Part shown: one piece after another, positions 8,677 to 16,509 of the stretch | Position numbering within the stretch: position 1 is the stretch's first letter | Layout of the letters: each line of letters opens with the position of its first letter | Assembly: GCF_004010055.1 (NCBI RefSeq) | Contig: NZ_RQVT01000034.1 | Span: 1 to 64,000, forward strand | Reading direction: 5' to 3' | Origin: Psychroflexus aestuariivivens | Lineage (GTDB): Bacteria; Bacteroidota; Bacteroidia; Flavobacteriales; Flavobacteriaceae | Length of the DNA: 64,000 nucleotides | Position numbers and translations under genes: made by a program | The notes under the pieces: generated by a model | The model's input: only the letters and a program-made list of their open reading frames with translations | The model's database searches: none | What the model was told of the DNA's origin: nothing

Positions 8677-10521
8677 ATGCAAAATCAAAGAATACTTAAG
8701 TTTGTAGAAGATATTTTAGACAACGTACCTACCGATTGGCTAAAGCTAACCACTCACAGACTGGATATTTATAACGAGAGTTTAGCCAAAACTGAATTTT
8801 TGGAAGCACTTGAAAATTTGTATAAGAATCAAACTTCAGAAACTTCAAAACTAAGCCAACTTCCTACAGCTTATGATTATATCAGGTTAGGCCATCCTTT
8901 ATCCTCAGTTCTGGAATGGGCTATTGCACACTTACATGGCTTGAAAGCAGAACAAGTTATAAGTTTTTCATCACAAACAATGCCTATTTTAGCCGTGCTG
9001 AGGCAAAATAAATTCAAGAATAAAAATACTCAAATTGTTTATACTGAAAAATTACCAGATTTTTTTGATTCTGAAACCCTCAGACATGTTTATGGCTATA
9101 ATTTTGAATTGAAAAAAATTAGTAATAATGATGATATTCCTGAATTTGATGGAAGCCGTATTTTCATTTCACAAAACAATGAAATCGGAAAAACTGAAGT
9201 TCCACAGTCAGTTGATTTCTTAGTAAATATTTACCCAAAGCTTGGTAGCATAATTATATCAAATAGTGAAGATAATGACCACTATATTTCAGAAATTCAA
9301 CATGTGCGAAGAAGAGAAACTATCGCTATGACACCAGCAGATTCTTTTTCTGCCTTGCAGCGTCTAATCGGTAAAACACCTTCTGCAAAAGCTAAGGAAA
9401 ATAAAGAAACAAATAAAACAAGTGTTGTCAATTCGGTTCAAAAAATTACCGATACACAATCAAAAGTACTATTAGGATCCTGTGGATTGTCTGTTCAGTA
9501 TGCCATAATGATGGGACTGATCGACGATGCCAAAGCAAAACATCCTGGCAAAAGCATCAAAATTGTTGTTCCTCCCAATTGTTATGGCGGAACCAACGAC
9601 CAAGCCAGACGAGTTGCCGCAGCAGTTGATGGTGTAGATATTTTAGATTTACCCGTTGATGGAGATCATGATATGGTGCAAAGTACCGATTTGGTTTTAG
9701 ACCAAGTTGCCAAAATGGATGCTGTGCCTTATATCATTGCTGAGATCCCAACCAATCCAAGAGTGGAAGTTCCAAATTTAGAAGATTTAAGAGCCGTCTT
9801 GAGTCGAACTCGACAAACGCCATCAGGCAATCAGGCAATTGACCCAGTTTTTATTCTAGACCAAACCTTCTGTCCTAATGTTCAATTTTTAAGCAAAGAT
9901 GGCATATTCTCTTCCATCCGCACAATTTCATACGTGAGCGGTTCAAAATTTCCAAGTGGTGGAAAATGCACGACTGGCTATTGTGTTGCCAATGAAAAAG
10001 CTGAAAATTTGATGCCTACTATAGAAAAGCATTTTCAACTCTGTGACAATGAAGCCACTGATCTTCAAGTTGAAATTCTAGCAAAGCAATTGCCTTCGAT
10101 GAATCAAAGAATCAAAGATGCTTATAAAAACACCCTAGAATTCGTTGATTTTATCAAAGAAAAATTACCCGAAGCTAAAATCAATTTTGTCCCAGATGAA
10201 GTGGTTGAACAAGGATTTACGCCTTCCGTCTTTTCACTTGACCTCCCAACCAAAGGAAATACTGCGGAGGAACGGGAAACTTACAAAAGAGCTTTGAATC
10301 AGAAACTCATAACAATGATGATTTCAGAAATTCCTGAAGAAAGCAAACATTGCGTGAGTTACGGACAGCTAAAGGGTTGTTACTGGACCATTCCTGCAAC
10401 TTCTACACAAGGCACAACCAAAGAAGAAGACAAAGATTATATCGCACGTGTCTCCGTCTCGCCCAATTTGGATTTGGAACGGCACAAAGCAGTGTTTTTA
10501 GATTTTGTCAATCAGCTTTGA
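8677..10521 (+). CDS. Cys/Met metabolism PLP-dependent enzyme family protein
   Basis: 614 residues. The C-terminal two thirds (from about residue 255) resemble the cystathionine gamma-synthase/beta-lyase fold type I family: LGSCGLSVQYAIMMG, a PPNCYGGTNDQARR substrate-side loop, AEIPTNPRVEVPNLEDLR, an FILDQTFC strand with the PLP-contacting Asp, and SGSKFPSGGK with the probable PLP lysine K424. The N-terminal 240 residues are an extra helical/Rossmann-like part not present in the short (about 390-residue) enzymes. Substrate unknown, probably a sulphur amino acid or derivative. Monocistronic, ending about 180 bases before the convergent hsdM. Confidence 0.75.
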   Translation: MQNQRILKFVEDILDNVPTDWLKLTTHRLDIYNESLAKTEFLEALENLYKNQTSETSKLSQLPTAYDYIRLGHPLSSVLEWAIAHLHGLKAEQVISFSSQTMPILAVLRQNKFKNKNTQIVYTEKLPDFFDSETLRHVYGYNFELKKISNNDDIPEFDGSRIFISQNNEIGKTEVPQSVDFLVNIYPKLGSIIISNSEDNDHYISEIQHVRRRETIAMTPADSFSALQRLIGKTPSAKAKENKETNKTSVVNSVQKITDTQSKVLLGSCGLSVQYAIMMGLIDDAKAKHPGKSIKIVVPPNCYGGTNDQARRVAAAVDGVDILDLPVDGDHDMVQSTDLVLDQVAKMDAVPYIIAEIPTNPRVEVPNLEDLRAVLSRTRQTPSGNQAIDPVFILDQTFCPNVQFLSKDGIFSSIRTISYVSGSKFPSGGKCTTGYCVANEKAENLMPTIEKHFQLCDNEATDLQVEILAKQLPSMNQRIKDAYKNTLEFVDFIKEKLPEAKINFVPDEVVEQGFTPSVFSLDLPTKGNTAEERETYKRALNQKLITMMISEIPEESKHCVSYGQLKGCYWTIPATSTQGTTKEEDKDYIARVSVSPNLDLERHKAVFLDFVNQL

Positions 10522-10615
10522 TTGTTGAGGAGGTTTAGTATTTCATGAATTTGGATTTATAACTAGATTTTACCATTGAGGCTATTTCAGTGGCTGAACG
10601 ATTAAATCGATAAAT

Positions 10616-10667
10616 GGGATTTTATAATATAGAGTTTAAAATAACTCTGTAACTTTTTTAAAATCCC
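10616..10667. repeat. Nested inverted repeats between convergent genes
   Basis: GGGATTTTA (10616-10624) pairs perfectly with TAAAATCCC (10659-10667), and inside it AGAGTT (10631-10636) pairs with AACTCT (10643-10648). It sits between the ends of the PLP enzyme gene and hsdM and may end transcription from either side, though a classical T run is missing directly after the outer stem. Confidence 0.4.
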
Positions 10668-10705
10668 CTCTATATTTTCAAAGCTCAAATTACCCAACAA
10701 ATAAA

Positions 10706-12229
10706 CTATTCTTCATTACTGCTTATAGCTTCTACAATACCTCTGAAGCTATTTAATCCAGATTCTAAGTTTTCCATAATCTCATTGGCTAAAATGTCAG
10801 GGTCAGGTAAATTTTCTAAATCAGTTAAGCTTTTATCTCTCAACCAAAATATGTCCAAACTTGTCTTATCTCTTGCAATGACTTCGTCGTAAGTATATTT
10901 TTTCCATCTCCCATCCTGATTATCTTCACTCCAAGTTTCTTCCCTTTTGTCAATATTTTTCCCATTATAGAGCTCTACGAATTCTTTCAAATGCTCCTCA
11001 CGCATTGGGCTTTTCTTTGGCGTATGATGTACGTTTGTTCTGTAATCATAAAACCATATTTCTTTAGTCCAAGCCTCTTTACTTGCTGCCTTATTGGTAA
11101 AAAACAACACATTAGCTTTTACGCCTTGTGCATAAAAAATTCCAGTAGGTAGTCTAAGTATGGTATGTAAGTTTGTAGTTTTTAATAATTGCTTTCTCAC
11201 TTCCTCACCAGCACCACCTTCAAACAATACATTATCAGGAAGAACAACAGCTGCTTCGCCATTAATTTTTAATTGTGTTTTAATGTGCTGTAAAAAGTTC
11301 AGCTGCTTATTAGAAGTCGTCTCCCAAAAGTCCTGACGATTATAACTTAAATCTTCTTTTTCAACATCACCCTGTTCATTCGTAGAAGTCATGGTGCTTT
11401 TCTTTCCAAATGGTGGATTAGCTAGTACGTAATCATATCGAGTACCATCATCTGATACAAGAGCATCATTTGGACTAATAAATGATTCTCCATCAATTTC
11501 TCCAATGTTATGTAAATACATATTCATTAGGCACATTCTACGGGTGTTAGCAACTATTTCATTGCCGTAAAAAGTTTTGTTTTTAATGAATTCTTTTTCT
11601 TCTCGGTCTAGGCTGTGGTTCTCTACTATCCAGTCATAAGCTGCTAAAAAGAAACCACCCGTACCACATGCAGGGTCTGATATGGTTTTTAAAGGTTTAG
11701 GCTGAACACAGGCTACCATTGTTCTTATTAACGCCCTAGGCGTAAAGTATTGTCCTGCTCCACTCTTGGTATCTTCTGCATTTTTCTCCAGAAGCCCTTC
11801 GTAAATTTTCCCCTTAATATCTGCTCCCATCATTGACCAATCTTCTTTGTCTATAAGATTGATGACTTTTAAAAGCTTGGCAGGGTCTTGAATTTTATTT
11901 TGACTTTTGGTAAAAATCTGCCCTAATGTTCCTTTTTCTGTGGATAAAGTCCTTAGTAATTGAACATAAAAAGATTCTAGCTCTGCTCCACGTTTGCTTG
12001 ACAGCGTCTCCCAATTAGCAACTTCTGCGTCTTCTACTTCATTACCTTCTACATCTTTTAGCTTAGGAAACTCTAAGCCCTTATTGTATGGTGGCTTGTT
12101 GAGTTCATCTGCCATCTTAAGGAACAGCAAATAAGTAATTTGCTCTAAGTAATCTCCATAACCTACACCATCATCACGTAGTACGCTGGCAAGGTTCCAT
12201 ATTTTTGATATTATTGTTGAGTCTGTCAT
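10706..12229 (-). CDS. hsdM: Type I restriction-modification DNA methyltransferase subunit
   Basis: 507 residues, normal length. N-terminal helical HsdM domain (IWNLASVLRDDGVGYGDYLEQITYLL region), then an N6-adenine methylase core with the AdoMet-binding motif DPACGTGG (185-192) and catalytic NPPF (271-274). It methylates adenine in the target chosen by HsdS, protecting host DNA. Last gene of a five-gene minus-strand operon; its ATG lies 2 bases after the stop of the RhuM-Fic gene. No degeneration visible. Confidence 0.96.
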   Translation of the reverse strand: MTDSTIISKIWNLASVLRDDGVGYGDYLEQITYLLFLKMADELNKPPYNKGLEFPKLKDVEGNEVEDAEVANWETLSSKRGAELESFYVQLLRTLSTEKGTLGQIFTKSQNKIQDPAKLLKVINLIDKEDWSMMGADIKGKIYEGLLEKNAEDTKSGAGQYFTPRALIRTMVACVQPKPLKTISDPACGTGGFFLAAYDWIVENHSLDREEKEFIKNKTFYGNEIVANTRRMCLMNMYLHNIGEIDGESFISPNDALVSDDGTRYDYVLANPPFGKKSTMTSTNEQGDVEKEDLSYNRQDFWETTSNKQLNFLQHIKTQLKINGEAAVVLPDNVLFEGGAGEEVRKQLLKTTNLHTILRLPTGIFYAQGVKANVLFFTNKAASKEAWTKEIWFYDYRTNVHHTPKKSPMREEHLKEFVELYNGKNIDKREETWSEDNQDGRWKKYTYDEVIARDKTSLDIFWLRDKSLTDLENLPDPDILANEIMENLESGLNSFRGIVEAISSNEE

Positions 12230-12231
12230 CT

Positions 12232-13203
12232 TTATTTATTTCTATTTAATACGCTAATTACTAACCGTTTTACGATTTCCATTTCTTCTGGTTTGCTTGA
12301 AGCTATAAAAAGGGTTAAACTCGCTAGTGTATCATTACTAATTATAGGTTGGTTTTGTGAGTTGTAAAGCATATTATTTTGCTGTAAGAATTTAAGAAAA
12401 CAAGCGGCTGCTATACGTTTATTACCATCAACAAACGAATGGTTTTTTACCACTAAATACAAAAGCATTGTTGCTTTTTCTTCTAATGTTGGATAAAAAT
12501 CATTTTCTCCGAATCCTTTTGTAATTTGGGCAATAGAACTTTGAAAACTTTTGTCTTTTTCTTTGCCAAATACATCAGTGTCAAATTCGGTGAGCATTTG
12601 ACGAATTAACTTTTCATAATCGTCTAAACTTGGGTATTTGGCTTCTTCGGTTGTGAGTCCTTGCGTGTCTAGTTGTTCGTGGTCGTAATCATCTAACAAA
12701 CTTAAACCTTTAGAAAATTTTGTTAGCCATTCATTATCTGCTGCTTTCTCTTCAATGGCTCTGCTTAAGATTTGAATGCCACTTTTTAGTAGCTGAACTT
12801 CTTGTTCTTTTTGCGCCAAACGTTTTTCGTTAACGGCATATCCTTTTACCAAATAGTCTTGTAAAACACGATTTGCCCAGATACGAAATTGTGTTGCACG
12901 TTTAGATTTTACACGGTAACCCACCGAGATTATGGAATCCAAGTTATAGTGTAACTGCTTTCGTTTTACGGTTCTTGTTCCTTCTTTTCGAACTTGTAAG
13001 AAATCCTTACAAGTTGCTTTTTCATCCAATTCTTGGTCTTTGTACACACTTTTTAGATGCATTGTAATATTTTGAGGTGTAGTCTCAAAAAGTTCTGCCA
13101 TTTGTGCTTGAGTAAGCCAAACCGTATCCTGCTCAAATTGTACGTTAATTTGAGTAGTACCATCATTGGCTTTGTAAATCTCTATTTGGTTTTGTTTATC
13201 CAT
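12232..13203 (-). CDS. RhuM family protein fused to a Fic/Doc domain
   Basis: 323 residues. Residues 1-125 match the RhuM (virulence protein) N-terminal domain, a winged-helix/HTH-like region (VWLTQAQMAELFETTPQNITMHL) ending in FRIWANRVLQDYLVKGY. After a charged linker (about 126-165) comes a Fic/Doc domain with the full motif HSFVDGNKR at 255-263. The DGNKR form is that of Doc-type proteins, which can phosphorylate EF-Tu, rather than the GNGR of classical AMP-transferases. No obvious inhibitory (S/T)xxxE(G/N) helix was spotted. It is embedded between hsdS (38 bases) and hsdM (2 bases), implying co-expression with the RM system, perhaps as regulator or as a back-up toxin. That role is inference. 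Confidence 0.88.
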   Translation of the reverse strand: MDKQNQIEIYKANDGTTQINVQFEQDTVWLTQAQMAELFETTPQNITMHLKSVYKDQELDEKATCKDFLQVRKEGTRTVKRKQLHYNLDSIISVGYRVKSKRATQFRIWANRVLQDYLVKGYAVNEKRLAQKEQEVQLLKSGIQILSRAIEEKAADNEWLTKFSKGLSLLDDYDHEQLDTQGLTTEEAKYPSLDDYEKLIRQMLTEFDTDVFGKEKDKSFQSSIAQITKGFGENDFYPTLEEKATMLLYLVVKNHSFVDGNKRIAAACFLKFLQQNNMLYNSQNQPIISNDTLASLTLFIASSKPEEMEIVKRLVISVLNRNK

Positions 13204-13241
13204 CTATTTTTTTCCAACTATTGCAATTTTTGCACAAGTTG

Positions 13242-14753
13242 CTACTTCTTTTTCTCTTTTTTTATTTTTTCCAACAATACACTTGCTGGCTCATAATCGG
13301 GCTGAGCTTTGCATTGAGCTATTTCTTCTTCACTTAGTAGTTTTCCTTCAAAAGCTTTTTTGAGAATACTCTGGCGTAAGGCTTTGGCTTTTTCTAAACT
13401 CTCGCTGATGTTCTGCTCTACAGCATCACAAACCGATAAACGGGATTCTATTTCTTTGACGATTTGATGTTGTTCTTCTGGTGAACAAATGATAAATACA
13501 GAGTTATTAAGTTTTACAAGTGTTAGCCTTGTGATTGCAACTCCAGCGATATTGCTGAGCATTCTATTTCTTGTTATCTGTGCGTTTAAATAATGTTCTA
13601 AAAATTTTGGAAGTATTAGATTATGTGAAGTTCTAAATACACCTACGCTAGACAATAGTGAAAATTCTTCGTCAAAATTATTAATTGCAGCTCTGCCTGT
13701 AGTAGCGCCATCTTTTATGTACAGAATATCACCTTTTTTCACGTCACATCTAGCATATATTGCTAAATGGTCTTCTTTTGTTACGTAAGAAAGATTTTTT
13801 AAATCAATTCTTCCTTCTTTTATATTTTTAGCTGTGATATATTTAAAATCACCATTTTCTATATTTTTTGGCGAAAAATGAGTTCCATCCATTATTTTAA
13901 GACAAACATTTCCAAATTTTTCCCAATCCCAACTCGAAGGTAGTTTTGGTAGCTTACAATAATCATCTTCTGATATTCCATTAAACTGTTTAATTTTTTG
14001 TGGTTTTGCGGGCTTTTTTCCTTCATCCACAATCTTCTCCCAATTCTTTAAAGCCTTTTTCCAATCTTCAATTTGCTCTTCGTAATACTTTTGACGTTCT
14101 ACTTTTATCTGTTCTAACAATTCATCAGCAGAAGGTAAGTTAGTTTGTTTCTCTCGCCATTCTTTAGTCAATTCCCCCTCAAACGCTTTTTTCAACACCG
14201 CTTGTCTATAAATTTTGAGTTGCTCTTGTGCTTTTTTAAGGTCGGCTATGCCTTGGTCTAAATCTGAAAATAAGGCTTCTATTTTTTTGACTATGGCTTT
14301 TTGGATGGTGAGGGGTGCAATTTTGAATCTAATAGAATTAAAACTAGTTTTATTAACTAATGAAACTGTCGTAGAGGTGCTCAACTTTTCTAATTGATTT
14401 CGAAAATAAATAGATTGGGCTTGATAGAAAGTAAATTTTGCTTCAATTCCTGAAACTGGCTTGATAGCATTTATTTGTTGATTAAAAGCAACTTCTTTTT
14501 TATTTAAACCAACCCTGCCTAAGTTTCCTATACATGTTACAAGTACCGAGTTAATAGGTAAAATTCTTGCTTTCTCTTTCCCTTTTAAGCTTAAATACTC
14601 TAAGGATGTTATTATTGTATTATTTTCAATTTGTGGTGGTTTTATGAAAGGTATTTCATCTCCATAGTTTTCTTTTTCTTTTTTCGGTGGTGTATTACCA
14701 GTTACTGTTTCAAAAGCTTCTTGTAAAGTACATTCAATCCAATCTTGTTTCAT
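13242..14753 (-). CDS. hsdS: Type I restriction-modification specificity subunit
   Basis: 503 residues with two target recognition domains, each followed by a conserved helical region. The repeated end is visible as AVLKKAFEGEL (about 185-195) and SILKKAFEGKL (about 462-473). The first TRD (about 1-150) starts WIECTLQEAFE; the second (about 245-440) starts after a Lys/Pro-rich linker at LPSSWDWEKFGN. It recognises a bipartite DNA target and bridges HsdM and HsdR. The TRDs set the target sequence, which cannot be read from the protein. 9 bases after the KAP-like gene. Confidence 0.95.
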   Translation of the reverse strand: MKQDWIECTLQEAFETVTGNTPPKKEKENYGDEIPFIKPPQIENNTIITSLEYLSLKGKEKARILPINSVLVTCIGNLGRVGLNKKEVAFNQQINAIKPVSGIEAKFTFYQAQSIYFRNQLEKLSTSTTVSLVNKTSFNSIRFKIAPLTIQKAIVKKIEALFSDLDQGIADLKKAQEQLKIYRQAVLKKAFEGELTKEWREKQTNLPSADELLEQIKVERQKYYEEQIEDWKKALKNWEKIVDEGKKPAKPQKIKQFNGISEDDYCKLPKLPSSWDWEKFGNVCLKIMDGTHFSPKNIENGDFKYITAKNIKEGRIDLKNLSYVTKEDHLAIYARCDVKKGDILYIKDGATTGRAAINNFDEEFSLLSSVGVFRTSHNLILPKFLEHYLNAQITRNRMLSNIAGVAITRLTLVKLNNSVFIICSPEEQHQIVKEIESRLSVCDAVEQNISESLEKAKALRQSILKKAFEGKLLSEEEIAQCKAQPDYEPASVLLEKIKKEKKK

Positions 14754-14762
14754 TTATATCTT

Positions 14763-16499
14763 TTATAAAAGCTTAATGTTTTCAATTAATAAATCACACA
14801 AATCATCTCTTGTAAAGCCTTTAAATTCTTCTTTTGTATCATCGTTAATTAATACTTTAATTTCCTCAGCCATGAATCCTTCTGCAAATGCGCTATGAAC
14901 ATGTTTAAACTCTAGTTTTGATTCTCCTAAAGTATAGCTTCCAATTTTTTCATCAAAAGTTGAAGTTATTGAAGCAAGTAAGTTTTTACAAATGAATTCT
15001 ATCGATTCATTAAGTTGTACTCTCGAGTTCCTTAGATTTATATCTATGATTTTTATGAAGTTTTCTTTTGTATGATAAAAATCCAAGAGATAATCTAATA
15101 TAGGCGTATAAAGACCAAGTCTAAAGTATCTAGACTTCTCAAAGTTTTTATTTAGGTCATTAGAAAGCTGTCTAAAACTAAAATTATTATTTAGCTTAAT
15201 TATTTGCCTCAGTGATAAAATCTCTAAATTATTAAACAAAGACATTAATTTTAAAGACCTATAGTAATCGTTGTTATTGTATCTATCTCTGTATTTATCG
15301 TAAAGTTGTTGTAATAAAACTTGACCAACTTTATTACTGTCAAATTTAAAAATGCTGTTACTGTAGAACTTATTGATATATCCATCAAAGTCAGCATTCT
15401 TACCAAAACGATGTTCATAAATAGACTTTAAATTATTAATATCGGCTACCAAAATAATTTTATCAAAACCAAACTTATTATTGAATTCCTTATTGTCTTC
15501 CAATGTATAAGAATCGTAATGGGCAGATATCACATTAAGAATCCTGAAAATGTGTTCAGGGTCCATACGGTCTAAATCATCAATAATTAATACCGTTTCT
15601 TTCTCATTTTCAACCTCTAATTGTTCAACAAATTGCCTTATGAGTTGGGTATGAAAATCATCTTCAAATATAGAGCCTTCTTCTTCATATAAATATTCTA
15701 TATAATTCTTAGTCTTTTCAAAATCATCAATTTGAATATTGCTTTCGAAAGCTTCAAATTTTTGAAACAAGTCTTCCACTTCATCTACTACCTTTGTAAG
15801 TGGGGCTGTCTCTTTATTTAAAGAGAAACCTATTTTCAATAATGACTTTATTATTGATACTGGATTATTAATGGCAAATTGTTGTGCAAGAAGTGAGTTA
15901 GAGAATTCTTCTTTATCAAAGGTTACCCCTTTAGAAATTAGCTGAAGTAATACATCGACTTTTATATACCTAAAAATATCTTTATTAGAAGCAATTGAAT
16001 AATTAACAGGAAATACTTTAAACACCTCATATTCATTTTTTTTATTTTCAAAAAAATTGTTTAGAAATGTAGATTTACCTTTCCCAAAAGGTGCAGATAA
16101 AAATATTTTTCTGTTGAATTTATTTTTTATATGGTCATCAAATTCTTTATATGCTTCACTTGGAAGTTTGTAATCAATATCTTCATAGACCAACTCTAAT
16201 TCATAACCTTTAAAGTCAGAAAAGTCAAAGCTTAGTGAAACTGTATGATTGTTTTTTAATTCAGGGAAGTTGCTATTAAGTTTATAACCTGTTTTAGCCT
16301 TTTTAAACTCTAAGTTATATTCGCCCTGTGAAGTAATTGAGATGAACTTAAGTTTAGCAGAAATTACATCATTATCTATTTCTACTTCCTCTCTATCTTT
16401 GAATATGTTTAAGTGTAGAATTTTAATGAAAGGTACTTCCTCATTAAAGGACATAGATTGGCTACTATTTGTTTCATCAAAAATTAAATTTCTTTTCAT
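14763..16499 (-). CDS. KAP-like P-loop NTPase inside the RM operon
   Basis: 578 residues. A beta-rich N-terminal part (1-120, with alternating strands such as VSLSFDFSDFKGYELELVY) precedes a P-loop NTPase: Walker A APFGKGKST (136-144) and Walker B TVLIIDDLDRMDP (about 302-314), with VILVADINNL and an YINKFYSNSIFKFD region after it. The DDLDR Walker B form and the KFY segment are typical of KAP-family NTPases. No transmembrane segments are obvious, unlike many KAP proteins. KAP NTPases occur in phage-defence contexts. Spaced 10 bases from hsdR and 9 from hsdS, so a fixed part of this operon; probable accessory defence function, inferred. Confidence 0.8.
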   Translation of the reverse strand: MKRNLIFDETNSSQSMSFNEEVPFIKILHLNIFKDREEVEIDNDVISAKLKFISITSQGEYNLEFKKAKTGYKLNSNFPELKNNHTVSLSFDFSDFKGYELELVYEDIDYKLPSEAYKEFDDHIKNKFNRKIFLSAPFGKGKSTFLNNFFENKKNEYEVFKVFPVNYSIASNKDIFRYIKVDVLLQLISKGVTFDKEEFSNSLLAQQFAINNPVSIIKSLLKIGFSLNKETAPLTKVVDEVEDLFQKFEAFESNIQIDDFEKTKNYIEYLYEEEGSIFEDDFHTQLIRQFVEQLEVENEKETVLIIDDLDRMDPEHIFRILNVISAHYDSYTLEDNKEFNNKFGFDKIILVADINNLKSIYEHRFGKNADFDGYINKFYSNSIFKFDSNKVGQVLLQQLYDKYRDRYNNNDYYRSLKLMSLFNNLEILSLRQIIKLNNNFSFRQLSNDLNKNFEKSRYFRLGLYTPILDYLLDFYHTKENFIKIIDINLRNSRVQLNESIEFICKNLLASITSTFDEKIGSYTLGESKLEFKHVHSAFAEGFMAEEIKVLINDDTKEEFKGFTRDDLCDLLIENIKLL

Positions 16500-16509
16500 A
16501 AAGTAGTAT

